The notes under the pieces were generated by a model that worked only from the letters and a program-made list of their open reading frames with translations, did not search any database and was not told the origin of the DNA. A stretch of DNA of 64,000 nt from Babesia bovis T2Bo (Eukaryota > Apicomplexa > Aconoidasida > Piroplasmida > Babesiidae), in NCBI RefSeq assembly GCF_000165395.2, contig NC_010575.1, forward strand, positions 1,969,001 to 2,033,000, in the 5' to 3' direction. Numbering within the stretch: position 1 is the stretch's first letter; each line of letters opens with the position of its first letter. Below, one piece after another: positions 33,509 to 45,214 of this stretch. The position numbers and the translations under genes were made by a program.

Positions 33509-35064
33509 ATGTACAACATGGAGCGGCAGAGTGTTGGTGTCCAAACTAATTGGGAAGAAAAAAATGACGTTCCAAGTCTTGAAGAATTACAACATCGTCT
33601 TTGCAAACTCAGTGAGTAACTAGTTATCGCTAATAACAATATGAATACAGTCACTGATTGCGGCACTGATAATGATGTACCAAACATGAGATCGCCAACG
33701 GACATGGAATCTTCGTTACATTATAATGACATGTATGTTGGGGTATATACTACTATATACATTCAGTAAAAATATGACCCCCGTTACATCAAAACAAACA
33801 GAATTTTTGCCCAAAGACGGAGTAACCAATATTACGGCAAAGAATGAAGAAACTTATGCCGTGGCTATGTTTTGCAATCGCTCTGGCAGAGGATGCAATG
33901 CCATAGGTGAGGTATACGTAAGTATTTGAATTGTTTACATCATATCTCCCGTAGGTTGTGGATATTGAATCTGATATACCTTCCGTAAAAATGCTTTGTA
34001 TGGTTAGTTGTACTGCTTATCATGTAAGTTACATAGGGTGGGATACCCAAATTACTTTTCGGAAAAAACAACAGTTCGCTTTTATTCGGAGGATCGTTGT
34101 GTGGAGCAATTCATGTATGGGATGTTAAATCACAGTCGGAAATATCTGTTATACCACCCAGTATTCATAAAGGACATATAGACCCTATTATATCACTAGA
34201 GTCATTAACACGTGATACACTACTATCAGTTGACGTGGCTGGGAAGGCGATTACATGGGACTTACGCAATTTGGCCGAACCAGTGTCACACGTAGAATGG
34301 GAAATAGCCAGTCGCGCCTGTAGAGTTTCATCTGTTTGTCGTGGCAGTACGTTCTACTGTTCGAGTCTCAGTGGCAAGATATATAAATGCAACAGTGATG
34401 GTATATCGCAAGAAGGGGATATAATACATGAATCTGGAATAATTGCGTCATCGGTATCTACTGTCGGACCCATTGGTATATATATGAAAAATATAGATGG
34501 ACAGCATTACAGAATTGTTGGCCACATCATCCCTGGATAGTAGTATCAAAGTATGGGATCCTCAGGTAAACGTGTTAAAGAATATGATTGATTTGTAGGA
34601 TTTTACGATGGCTATATACGACCTGTTACCATCAATTAATTGCACAGTGGACATGGCGTGGTACTGCATTAGTACTTAATGATACACTTCACAGGCATCC
34701 TACAATAACAAACGTATTAGCAACAGCCGACGACCACGGAAACGTTAGTGTATGGAATTTTGCCAAAAACCGAATGGTGAGAGATGCATTTCAACGTAGG
34801 ATGATTTTAACATTTTGCAGATGCCGGTGTGCAGTGTCAACCACGATGGAACTTCCAGTGCGATTGCATGGACTCCCAGTGGCAAGCATCTCATCGTCGG
34901 CGGTTATGGTGTAAGCATATTTGAACCCGAAAAAGAGGTGTGTAAAATAATATCAAATAATACAAATGAAGGTATTGCACAATGACCATGAGTCAATTAT
35001 GTCTACATTCAACACCATAAAAACTACGTCATATAGGCGTTTTACGCGTTCAATATTGAATTAA
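33509..35064 (+). CDS. WD40-repeat protein, dynein intermediate chain-like
   Basis: About 400 aa in at least nine joined short exons (one intron is 34003-34036). The N-terminus (MERQSVGVQTNWEEKNDVPS) is a short helical region; an alternative start is 33518. WD-like blades include LCGAIHVWDVKSQ, HKGHIDPIISLESLTRDTLLSVD, ITWDLRNL, LATSSLDSSIKVWDPQ, MAWHPTITNVLATADDHGNV and AWTPSGKHLIVGGYGVSIFE. The pattern HP-x-LATAD-HGNVSVWNF and the split between an N-terminal tail and six or so blades suit a dynein intermediate chain. The 3' end is uncertain: with the last intron it ends at 35064, without it earlier, near 34982. It ends 18 bp before the next gene. Confidence 0.62.
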
Positions 35065-35082
35065 TAAACGGCAATTTGCATA

Positions 35083-36056
35083 ATGTGGTTATATAACTTA
35101 TTCTTTTCCTTTTTGGGGATATTCAATATCATATGTGCCTGGGCACACATTGATGAAAACAACATCAACGGCAGCCCTGTTGAAAAATCATCCCCAATCG
35201 CACCAAATGGAGCTCCTTTAGAAATTGCTAAAGACACGAATGAAATAGATAACAAAGCAAAACCAGTATTGGATCCGGAAGGTATGTTTCACATGGACTG
35301 TTCTTTACACACTCCTTAGGAAGCTTTAAAGAGACTCTGAAGGCTAATGTTGCAAAACCTACACCAGGTGGGTTATATTATACAATTGAATCTATACACA
35401 CATTACAGTTGAACGTTTGGATGCATTATCGAAAGGTATGTTATTGTATTTGCAATTGACGCTGACGCCTTTTAGATATTGAAAAGGAGATTTCATCGAA
35501 CCCATATTTTAAGATACCAAAATATGATCGCAAATTAAGAGAATTGGCTATATTACACCCAAGTATGTTCCACCATTGTTGCTTTTAATCATTAACAGCT
35601 GTTATGGAGTCTTTGGGTGTGTACGTGATTCCCATTAAGAAGCCTACAAGGGAGCCTGAAACAACCAAACAGTTAGTTTTTCGTTGCATATTTAATTATG
35701 TGATTAGTGATGACGACATTCCATCTGCGGATGCTATAAAAAAGGAAGAAGACGATAAGTCAGACAAGGACAAATCAGGTAATTCCGTTTTGGCTGACAT
35801 TACATGATACACAGCAACTGCAATTCGCTCCAACTTATCCTACATTATAAAACAATCGGGTATGTGATTCAGTCTGTGTTGAGTTTAAAAAATCCCAGAG
35901 ATGATAAAGGCTATGACTCCAGAGGAGAAGCTCCAGTTTATTCCTCGTCTGAAGGATACAATAGTTTATGAGATTATGAAGAATGTGCGTACAATTGAGG
36001 AGTTAAGTGCACAAATAGCTTCTAATCTGGGCAACGAATCGACTCGGAAGCATTAA
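35083..36056 (+). CDS. Secreted or ER-lumen protein, unknown
   Basis: Predicted 247 aa from seven exons with introns of 36-41 nt. The N-terminus is a strong signal peptide ([20 protein letters not shown]). The mature part is polar and helical, with a Lys/Asp/Glu-rich loop ([14 protein letters not shown]) and a C-terminal helical block ([20 protein letters not shown]). It ends in NESTRKH, which is not an ER-retention signal of the KDEL type. No family is recognised. The start is only 18 bp after the proposed end of the WD40 gene, so the two share or overlap regulatory sequence. Confidence 0.65.
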
Positions 36057-36168
36057 TCTGGTGGTCACTGCAAATATGCCACGGCATATATGAACTATCG
36101 CAATAAATGGAGCTTACACACTGTTTATAATAATATCGCATATATAATATAAATGTAAATTAAACCCA

Positions 36169-37372
36169 ATGGGTGCTGCACATATATGGAATTTGTTGCG
36201 TTATCATCATTTCGGGTTGCGGCAACTGCATTGTCGACTGTATAAGCTATGTTATCGCCACTCGGCTACCGATGACATTGAAGGACGCTTTAGACACGTT
36301 AACAACGCTCTTTCTCGGACGGATGGATGCTATGACCAAAATGTCTTTCATCATGACTCTTTAGATCCCAAAGTTGATACAGGAGGACCTTCTGCGGATC
36401 ACTCAGGGCCTGCTCTGGACAGTGAGATGATTCGTTCCATACCTCTAGAACGTATAGAAGATGCGTTATTACAGTCAGTACCAGAGAACATCAGGACCTG
36501 CAGCATCGGTAGTTGTTATATGTACCTGTCTAATTCTTTACAGAGAACGAATCGCTAACACCCGGTCAATTGTTTTACCTAGAGAATCGAGATAAACTGC
36601 TGGAAAATCTTCGCCGGCGTTATTTCGAGGAGAGTGGTGTAGAGGCTCCAAGTGATGGAGAGATAGAGAGCATCCTACCGCTTCTTATGGAAGAGGAGAA
36701 GTACGGTTCTTATGATCATGCATCAGTTGTTTCACCTGGTAAACATCATCTTTGGGACTACGATACAGGTGCCGTTTCATCCAGGAAGTCAGTAACCCAG
36801 AGTGTATTTCACAGTCTTTAGGCAAACAATCCATTTACATAAAGGCCAGATGCCGACATTGCAGCAGATAGTTGATATTTTGGAACAGGTATGCAGTCAT
36901 GTAATTCATATAGTATATTCAGGAGCGTATAATGCATGTTTCGGTTGTAGACATGGACAGTTGTAACCGCCGGGACCAAGGCATGTACTGCATAGTTGGC
37001 ACGGGTGCGACACGGTCTCATTGCAGGTATATTTCCATCTAGTAGCTTTGTACAATATATAGGCGCGTCGGAAGATTGCTATATCGTGTCATAGTCGATC
37101 TAGAAATACCCTTTGTGTCAGATACTTCTTATTGCTGTCATTCCCGGAGTGATGAATGGATAGTAGCTCGTCTAGGCCCTCTTTGCGTACACCTAATGGT
37201 AAAAGAGGTTCGTGAGAAACAAAGGTTTGTATTTGTATGTTTATTCCCATTTAAATGTAGCATTGAGGATATATGGGAGGAATCTCGCGTAGATGAAGGT
37301 AGCCGCGTATCGCAATCATTACCTGAGATGGATACACCGAGTGATGAAAATACATTAACACGATTAAATTAA
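36169..37372 (+). CDS. Organellar ribosome-silencing factor RsfS/MALSU1-like protein
   Basis: Predicted 342 aa from six exons with introns of 34-36 nt. Start MGAAHIWNLLRYHHFGLRQL looks like a mitochondrial leader, basic with helical character. The RsfS/Iojap domain is near the C-terminus: [66 protein letters not shown], then SIEDIWEE. This matches the family, including the R..Y/Q-x-IEDIW end. RsfS binds uL14 and blocks subunit joining; MALSU1 is the mitochondrial form. The splice at the junction of SRK and QTIHLHK (34 nt) was needed to keep frame. Its stop meets the convergent small ORF. Confidence 0.8.
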
Positions 37373-37530
37373 TTTGTTGTTGTTACATTTTGACCTGTTT
37401 TTTGTTTGCGTGCTTCAGCACGTTGCCCTGGTCGCAGAGCTTTGTGCGTGATGTAGAAGCCTGCAACAAGGGACATTGTAGAGCAAGCCAATACCGTTAG
37501 GCTTTCCTTTACGGACACACCGAACGGCAT
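37369..37530 (-). CDS. Small tail-anchored-like ORF, uncertain
   Basis: 53 aa from the ATG at 37530 (MPFGVSVKESLTVLACSTMS). One hydrophobic segment (LTVLACSTMSLVAGFYI) is followed by a basic tail (HKALRPGQRAEARKQKTGQ). The frame is open further upstream to 37611, overlapping the eS7 stop by a few bases. Its own stop overlaps the end of the RsfS gene by 4 bp. The size and single span resemble small mitochondrial membrane proteins. Real coding status is uncertain. Confidence 0.4.
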   Translation of the reverse strand: MPFGVSVKESLTVLACSTMSLVAGFYITHKALRPGQRAEARKQKTGQNVTTTN

Positions 37531-37603
37531 TTCTACTAATAAGCTACATGTGTATGTATTAACCCAACATAATCTCATTACTATTGCAATCATTAGAGTG
37601 TGT

Positions 37604-38188
37604 TCAGGCATGGAGCTTGAAAGAGAACACAACATCCTTGTCGGTGAGCTTCTTGTAAACAGCAGCAAACGTCTCCAGCTTGTCCTCTACATTATCGTTT
37701 TGTTTGTCCTTGGGGTCCAGGTAGACTCTAAGGATACGGCTGCCATCGCGTTTAACGCGAAGCACTTTGCCGACAATTTCGGTGGGCGCTGCGATATCCT
37801 CAAGAATGGCCTCATGAACACTGGTCAATGATCTGTTCCTGGGCCTGATACGGAACTGCTTGCTACGGAAGTTCTTAGGGAGGATTGTACGCTGGGCGAT
37901 AATCACTACGTGCTTCTTGGTCTTCTTCTCGAGTTCGACAACCAGACGGCCATGGATGCGGCGAACATAGCTCATGTAAACGCGGTAAGGTACAAAAATG
38001 ATGACGGCACTTTTCTTGAGTGCTCCAACTTCTACTTCCTTGCAGTGGGAGATCACCACATTCTGCACGTCGCCCTTAAGGTCCGCGTTTCCGCTGGTTT
38101 GGATGTAAACCAAGCAGTTAGCAATTTCCTTTTCCAAGGCAGTTGGTTCGTGGGTTCCCACGATTTTCTTGGTAACTTCAGAGCTCAT
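37604..38188 (-). CDS. RPS7: 40S ribosomal protein eS7
   Basis: Single exon, 194 aa, the usual length. Family blocks: [93 protein letters not shown] and [32 protein letters not shown] 40S body protein needed for small-subunit assembly. The start [11 protein letters not shown] is preferred over an in-frame ATG at 38209 that adds seven residues. Confidence 0.96.
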   Translation of the reverse strand: MSSEVTKKIVGTHEPTALEKEIANCLVYIQTSGNADLKGDVQNVVISHCKEVEVGALKKSAVIIFVPYRVYMSYVRRIHGRLVVELEKKTKKHVVIIAQRTILPKNFRSKQFRIRPRNRSLTSVHEAILEDIAAPTEIVGKVLRVKRDGSRILRVYLDPKDKQNDNVEDKLETFAAVYKKLTDKDVVFSFKLHA

Positions 38189-38927
38189 GGTGTATGAAAC
38201 AGATTCCAATGATCGTCAAACCTATCTTCGGCAAAGGCCCCCCTCACAATATATGTAACAGATTATGAACACCGCTATCCAAATATCCAGCTTTTCAATA
38301 TCAAAAGCCGCTGGCAGCCGTTAGCGTTAAAACGTAGTTAATAAGATGCGTTTTACCAAACTTAACATCGATGGGGCAGTACGGCATCTAGGGGTGGGCT
38401 GGTAAAAGGCGCGCGACGCCAGGGTCTATTTTGCTTACATCGCAAGGTACAATCTCAACTAGGTTACACATCAAATGTTATGATGTTATAGTATCGTTAT
38501 ATCGTGTTTTTTGTTTCCAATTCTATGGATGCTGGGTCATGTCGTTAATAGCAAGTTTCCACCCTGACTTTTTACCTCATTAGCACATAATTTGTTCTCT
38601 ATATGTTGCACAAGCGATATGATTGTATATTGCAATGTATTACCACGTGGAATGACAGATGTACCAGCATATTATCATAGCAGTGTCCTTCTACACTAAT
38701 ACAGCGTATAGACATTTAAAAATTTACTCTTACATAATAATAACTTTTAAAGACGATTCTTTGCATTTTCCCACGTTGTTGGTTGCAATGTGGAAATAAA
38801 ATTTTTGGTGTGCAGGTGGTTACTTGCACACCCTGTGTATATGTAAATCTTCTAGAGCAGGGTATACCACACAAATTAACACAATCCACATTCATTTTAT
38901 ATATAACAAAAATATACTTTGCCATTT
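38189..38927. other. 739-bp divergent intergenic region
   Basis: Between eS7 (-) and the F-BAR gene (+). An inverted repeat GTGTGCA..TGCACAC lies around 38810-38830. An open frame at 38716-38925 on the minus strand looks like chance. No RNA gene seen. Confidence 0.4.
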
Positions 38928-40784
38928 ATGTTCCAAAGTGACATTATGGCTTCTATCGACTTACCCGTTACGGTGTCTGCAACTGCAGACACATCTTTAA
39001 CGCCTAACTGCAAGAATTCGCCTGATCGTACCATAGAGACTTTCAATATACATACTTTATCTATAAGCACAGTATATCAATCTGATGGTGAAGCATCTCC
39101 TGATTCTTGTGGTTATTCCGCATCGGATGACATTGGTGGAAAGTCATCATCATCTGCATCCTTTGGGACCACTTTTTTACCTACACCTAATGCAACAACG
39201 ATTCAGGGCCCATCTGTTGAAAACTGCTTTACTCGTGTAGAGCGTGGTCATAAGTCAAATGAAAATCTAAATAAGATTATATCTGAGTTTTGTGATATTG
39301 GTTTCGAATATGCCAATCGTTTACAAAATCTCGCCAATCGCATAGACACCGGTTTTACAGGTGAATCTTCAGGTGCAACAACAGTTCTTAACGCTTTTAG
39401 GTCATATCTAATAAAGATAGGTGAGAATCATCGTGAGTTTGTAGACGCTGTACAACATGAATGTGTTATTCCTCAAGATGGTGCTAACGTTTGCGTTAAA
39501 CTTCGGAACGATTACAAGCAGGTTATGTCGCGTTATGAATCTTCAGAGGCTGAGCGTTCCTCTTTAGTTGCATCTGTTGAGGATATGTATCTTCAGACCA
39601 AAACTGCTGTAGCCATGTGTTCGCAGGCATTTCATGAGCCTCCATCGGTTAAAACAGGTCTTCATGCTGGTTTAATATCGGTATTTGTCAAGTTTATGCA
39701 GAAGAATAGTGAATTAAATTGCATTACTTCACATGATTCACGTGTTATCTTTGATATTGAGAATAAGAAGGTTGCTGCGGATTTGCGCGAGCTTGATACA
39801 ACTCGTTTATGCGGTATGCGTGATAGTCTTTCTAAGTTTTTGGTGTATGAAACAGCTCGTGTTCGTAACTTACAGTATGATATGAACCAGTTTATTACTG
39901 TTTTGGATACTTTGAAGCCAGATTTGGAATGGTCTGAATTTGAGTCTAGGGGTTACCGTGAGCTGGAAGCCTCATCTTCGTCTATTGGTACTAATGCCAG
40001 TTATTATGCAAATTATTTACAAAACACAATTCCTGAGGTATGTTTATTTAATATATGTATATGGGCTTTAGGTCTTTAGAAACTATGCCGTATCACGTTT
40101 AGCGTTGTCTGCCCCAAAGCAGCGTGTAATTCAGCGCATAAGCCGTTCTTTAACGAAGTATATCGATTCTGTATGGAATGACACCCCGGACAGCGTTTCT
40201 ATGTGTGATTTTGTTGGTGAGATGCAATCATCTTTGGTGCGTCAAGTATTCTGCAACCTCGTAACAACTGAATCTTTACGTGAGAACAAGTTGCGATCTG
40301 TGTAAGTTTATCTTTTCTCCTGAACAATATATTCTACAGCTCTGCATTGAAGTTATTAGCACGTTTATTTGGTGCATTACTGTCATTTTCTCAACGTCAA
40401 AGTGATGCTTGGAGTGGCTTTGCGGTATTGAAGGTTTCTGACTTCATTTACGCTATGGATGAATCGGATTCAAGTCAACCTCAGCGTAGATCTCTACGGC
40501 TGTTCCTCTATTCTCATGAATATTGGAGCCGAATTACATTTTGGGAGGAGTGCCTTTTGATTGCTATAGCTCAAGATATGACTGCTTTATTTGATGGTGT
40601 CAGTCCTGATAATGTTTTACGTCCAGTGACCAGGGAACTGCTTGGTTTTAAGCAGTGGATGCTGAATTTTGGCATAAATTACGTGGAAGCCACTGCTTTG
40701 ATCGAGCGTGTGTGCTCACGTCTATCACTTCCTAGTGACTACACACAGGCATTGCTGGAGAGTGGCCACGTTAGCCACGATTAG
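38928..40784 (+). CDS. F-BAR and SBF2-like membrane-remodelling protein
   Basis: Predicted 594 aa from three exons (introns of 34 and 38 nt). After a Ser/Thr-rich N-terminus (~1-105), residues ~105-380 match an F-BAR (FCH) helix bundle: NCFTRVERGHKSNENLNKII, GFEYANRLQNLANRI, NAFRSYLIKIGENHREFVDA, CVKLRNDYKQVMSRYE and YLQNTIPE. The C-terminal half contains a helical block like the SBF2/KIAA0513 domain (KLLARLFGALLSFSQRQSDA, then FLYSHEYWSRITFWEECLLIAI). F-BAR dimers bind curved membranes in endocytosis and cytokinesis. The combination with the SBF2-like region is inferred from motif shape. An ATG at 38946 is an alternative start. Confidence 0.62.
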
Positions 40785-40957
40785 AGTTTTTGATATTCAT
40801 TTCCTTCGTCACGCAATGCTATGGTTCGTGTGTACGTACGGTTGCATTGTTCGACGAATACTGACTGATGGCTCTTGAACGTTACGTTGCACCAGAATGG
40901 GTGTTCCGTCTACAAGTGAGCTACAAATTTGTCCATATATATCTTTAATATATATAA

Positions 40958-41880
40958 ATGTCAGAGGATCTTCCATCTATTTTGGAAGGTGTTGACCTTC
41001 TATCTGTATTAGGTGTAGAGGTTGTCGAGGGTGTTTCCATATCAGATGTAAAACGAGATCTTCGCCGTTTATTTCTTAAGCGTGCTAAGGAGTGTCACCC
41101 GGATAAGCAGAAATCTACCGATGGCGGTTCAGATTCCAGTTTAGCATTTGCTCGTTTAAAGGCTGCATTTGACTATATACAGAATGACGGTGTATTCAAC
41201 AGTCTTTACAATCGAGCTTTACATAAGAAACGTGCTGAAAAGGCACGTAAAGAGCGTGCTACAGGTATCGCTGCGAAGCAATCGGCACATTTAGAGGCTT
41301 TGCTTCGTCGGGAGCAGGCTGCTGCTAACGCTTCACGTCGTGACTCCGGTGTTAGTACCCCAAGGGACTACTCTAGTACTAGATCTGGATTCAATGAAGA
41401 ATATGAAGCATTTTCTAGACCATCGGATGATTTTACGTCACGTCAGGGTACTCTATTTGTCGCTGCTCGTAATATGAGAATTGCCAACGAATCTGAGGTG
41501 AATTGCCTCTTATTGAGTGACCATTTTCCTCGTATGTTTTCAATGTTCGGTTTAGTTAAGGTTGAACCCATTGATATCGAGGACCTTGGTCCTGATGCTA
41601 TAAACGTCAAGATTGGTATTTTGACGTTTGATACTCACGAGCATGCATTGAAGGCCCTGTTACATTATCGCAACCATCGTGAATCTTTTCGTTGTGACCT
41701 ATATGCATTAGCTCTGGGTCCTCAATCATTTGCGGATAAGCCAAGCACTAGCACTGATAACTCAGAGAGTTTGGATGAGCTGGAGTCAACTGTGTTCCGT
41801 CGTTTACGTCAAGCTGTAGGTATAATATTAAATGGTTCATATTGTTTTAGGCTGAGAAAAAGCGGAAAACCGGAGTTTAA
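40958..41880 (+). CDS. DNAJC17: DnaJ homologue DNAJC17 (J domain and RRM-like)
   Basis: Predicted 295 aa from two exons; splicing of 41816-41850 moves the frame so that translation stops at 41878-41880. The N-terminus holds a J domain: LLSVLGVEV.., VKRDLRRLFLKRAKECHPDKQ with the HPD motif, then ARLKAAFDYIQ. A long charged helix (KKRAEKARKERA and later) follows, then a degenerate RRM (residues ~165-250, LFSMFGLVKVEPIDIED, GILTFDTHEHALKALL). It ends RLRQAAEKKRKTGV. DNAJC17 is a nuclear splicing-associated co-chaperone. If the intron were not removed the frame would run on to 42055 without family similarity. Confidence 0.85.
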
Positions 41881-42015
41881 TCGCTTGAGTATGGATCTGG
41901 GTGGTATCTATAAGCTTCCGTTAATCCAAGGCGATTGTAGCTTCCAGACATTGGTTCAGTGCCATCGTAAATTTCTAAAATGCCATGATTACTGTTTCAT
42001 AGCGTGCATTAGGAC

Positions 42016-43344
42016 TTATCTACAAGTAAAGAACGTACTTTCTGCTACTGTTTGATTGCCATCATACTTGATCCCTTCTAGTTCCTCTTCATACAGCCAT
42101 CTATTTGCCCAGAGGTCTAGTAACCTTAACGGTTTCACTGGTGCCGTATTTACTTTCATGCTAGTATCCACTATAATATCATCGATTCTGATAATGGTTA
42201 CCCAATGTCGTACTCTGTTTATCATGAAGTTACATATTTTCCCGATTACCTCAAGAATCGTGATATTCTCCTCGACTTCCGATATCTGAAGCTCAACTGC
42301 TCTCCGCAGAGCGTCTGTTGTGATTTTGGACCTATTTAATAGAACTGACCTGTTGTTCGATAGTTGCTTCCACTTTTGCGTAAGGTACTCTGAGTATAAT
42401 GATTTAAATATAAATATTCATACGTTGGTTTCCCGATGATAGTCCAGTCCTTTGATCCTACTAAGAGCACTGTCCCGAAGGTTACTTTATCACCTGAAAA
42501 TGCTAAAAACTTGCACAGTACCTTACCTGCAGCTTTTCTTTTAAGCTTTTCAATTTGTACCAAGTCTCCCTTGGTTACCTATATTATATATAATATATAG
42601 CTTAACTATACCTTATGTTGATGCATTACTGATGACTTGAATACGCAAAACATATCGGTTGCACCTTCTTTTATTTGTTGTACAACTTCATCTGGAGGCA
42701 TCACGTCGAAATTATGTGATTTATCTAGTTCGATTTCACCAAGTGAGTAGTTTTGAGTGTCTCCAGTTTGGTTTATCCATTGTGTATTGTATTTATAACC
42801 TCTCACATTTCGCGTTTGAGGCAACTGTTTGTGCATCACGAACATACAAGTCGGTGGATTGGCTGGATTTATATATCGTGGTTGTCTCCATTTTCTTGCC
42901 AATCTTATTCGATTTTTACGTGACTTAGTAGTTCTCTTCCAACGCAGTTTAAGGTCACGGTATGTCTCAAACCTATCCATATCTTTGTCCACATCTTTCA
43001 TTGGATGCAACGGTATTTTAGGTGGATTTACAGCTCTTCTTTTATGTTTTCCACGTATGAATTCCTGTAGATATAGTAATAATCTAGTAGATACTTACGA
43101 ATTTATGCCCTAGTTGTCTTCTTTGTTTGTGTATTAGTATTTCTCTTTTTGCGTAGTATTGATGTAGTTTGTTAGTAGAAGAGTTATCAAAAGCACGATG
43201 TTGATATTCCTTTTGTGTCCCATTTTGGAATCCGAGCAGAGTCTTTGTGAAAACCGATATACAGCGATAGCTTTCTGTGTGACCTCCTCTTGGCGCAGGT
43301 ATGGTTGGTGCCATTAATCTTACAAACGGCAATAACTGGCGCAT
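42016..43344 (-). CDS. Organellar ribosomal protein bL21 with N-terminal extension
   Basis: Predicted 374 aa from seven exons with introns of 33-35 nt, all with GT..AG ends and one frame. The bL21 core is near the middle: [71 protein letters not shown] and [14 protein letters not shown]. Some of these span splice sites. The N-terminal ~165 residues (basic, with repeated K/R) form an extension, and about 50 residues follow the core. The leader [14 protein letters not shown] looks like mitochondrial targeting. Bacterial bL21 is only ~100 aa. The protein binds 23S-type rRNA in the mitochondrial large subunit. Confidence 0.82.
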
Positions 43345-43740
43345 ATTGAAATGAATATATGAGTTCAGAGAGTATCATATGTAGCCACAACTACGTTGAT
43401 GTGCCATGTTATTGCGGCGGCAGAGGCCAATACGTTATAGTGACTGCAGGAATCCCGGGGACGGTGTTCTAGAATTGGTCTTGATATGTTCCTTCCATTT
43501 TGTTTTTACACCGTATATCAAGCTGGAGTTTCTATTACGGTATTATGTGTAAAAAGTATTCTATTTCTTGGATATGAAGTTAAATTGCTTTGAGTTGCCA
43601 CACACTAGGTAACTATTCCATTAATAGATTTACTTATTTTATATTTTATACCATACAGAACTATGGTATTTACTTAGACTACATATTTACATACAATAAT
43701 GTGCTAATCACTCCCTGTTTTCTCGTTTCTACTAGTAAAA
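43345..43740. other. 396-bp divergent intergenic region
   Basis: AT-rich spacer between bL21 (-) and RIO2 (+), holding both promoters. No open frame or RNA gene is supported. Confidence 0.4.
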
Positions 43741-45194
43741 ATGAAGTTAGATCCATCGCATTTCGCTCATATGAGCAATACGGAGTTTCGTGTGTTAACT
43801 GCTATTGAGCTGGGTATGCGTAACCATGAATTCATTCCGGTGAAGTTGATCACAGCTACTGCCAACTTGCGTTCTTGTGGTATGAGCAACGTACTAGCAT
43901 CTTTGACTAAATCTAAGCTTATAGTCCACAGTGGTGAATCGTATGATGGCTACAAGCTAACCTTTTTGGGTTTAGATTACTTGGCATTACGTTCTCTTCA
44001 CAAAAGAGGTGTAATTGGTGCCGTCGGACGGCGTATAGGTGTTGGTAAGGAGGCAGATGTTCATTTATGCACTGACACTGAAGGGAACCTTTTGGTTCTT
44101 AAAATACATCGTCTAGGTAGGTTATGTAGGCATATGCTTAATTAGTATAGGGCGCGTATCATTTCGTGCTGTGAAGCACAAGCGTGATTACATGGGAAAG
44201 CGCAAGCACGCCAGTTGGATGTATTTATCTCAGTTGGCTGCTAAAAAGGAGTTTTCCTATTTATCTGCACTATGGGATGAGGAGTTCCCTGTCCCTCAGC
44301 CACTCGATATTAATCGTCACGTTATCGCAATGAAGTTTGTAGACGGCATACCTCTTTCACAGGTACGTTTGTTAGTGGATTTTAAAAGATATACAGGTTC
44401 GTGCAATGACGAACCCACGCCACGTGTTGAATAAGTTAATGCGTTTGATTGTGAGGTTAGCACGTGTTGGTATTATCCATGGTGATTTTAATGGATTTAA
44501 CTTGATGATATCAGAGGACGGTGAGCACGTGACAGTGATAGATTTTCCTCAAGTTGTATCGGTAACCCATCCCGATGCTGCATTTTACTTTGATCGTGAT
44601 GTGGAATGCATTCGTGACATGTTCCGAAAGAAATTTAAACTGGATGTTTTTGAATATCCTGTATTTTCCGACGTAATTCCAAATCCGGATGACATTGGGG
44701 ATCGTGACCGTTTGAAGCTAAAGGTGGTGATCGACAAGGTTGATGACAACATTCTAAGTGAGATTTTGCAGCACCTTCGTCACGAAGAGGGCGCAAAGCA
44801 AGGTGACACTTCTGTGGAAGACATTTCTACTGAGATGTCCACTCTGAGTATTGCCAAGGATGATAATGATGGCGACACGTCGTCTGTGGACTACAGTAGC
44901 GAGTCGCATGTTGATTCATCCAGTGATGGTGTTGATGAATCGGACTCTGCTACTGGGAGCGACACCGGCAGTGACTATGAGAGCGGCTCAGACGAAGGCG
45001 ATGAGCGTGAGGAGAAGTGCAAACCTATACAGATATGGACTCCTCATGTCAAGAAGATTGGGGCCAATGCTTATGGTCGTCGTCTAAACAGTCGTGCACG
45101 TAATAAGGCAAAGGCGGAGACCAAGAAGGGACACCGCGCGCGCAAGCAGCTTACTGAGGTTAAGTTGGCTGTAAAGAGTGCAAACTGTTGGTGA
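43741..45194 (+). CDS. RIO2: RIO2 atypical protein kinase for 40S maturation
   Basis: Predicted 461 aa from three exons (two introns of 34 nt). The N-terminal winged helix ([34 protein letters not shown]) is that of RIO2. In the RIO domain the flexible loop reads [13 protein letters not shown], the catalytic loop is [11 protein letters not shown] (RIO2 usually has HGDFNEFNLM), and the metal loop is [10 protein letters not shown]. The C-terminal ~140 residues are acidic and Ser-rich, followed by a basic end ([20 protein letters not shown]). RIO2 acts on late pre-40S particles in the cytoplasm. Confidence 0.95.
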
Positions 45195-45214
45195 CTTAGC
45201 ATTAATCATGTTTC

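Noticed and set aside
38716..38925. 69-codon minus-strand frame before the F-BAR gene
   Set aside because: It is AT-rich and lies in the promoter space of two genes; no homology.
41881..42055. Continuation of the DNAJC17 frame past 41880
   Set aside because: It is read only if the 41816-41850 intron is kept; the extra residues show no similarity, and splicing gives the family-like RLRQAAEKKRK end.
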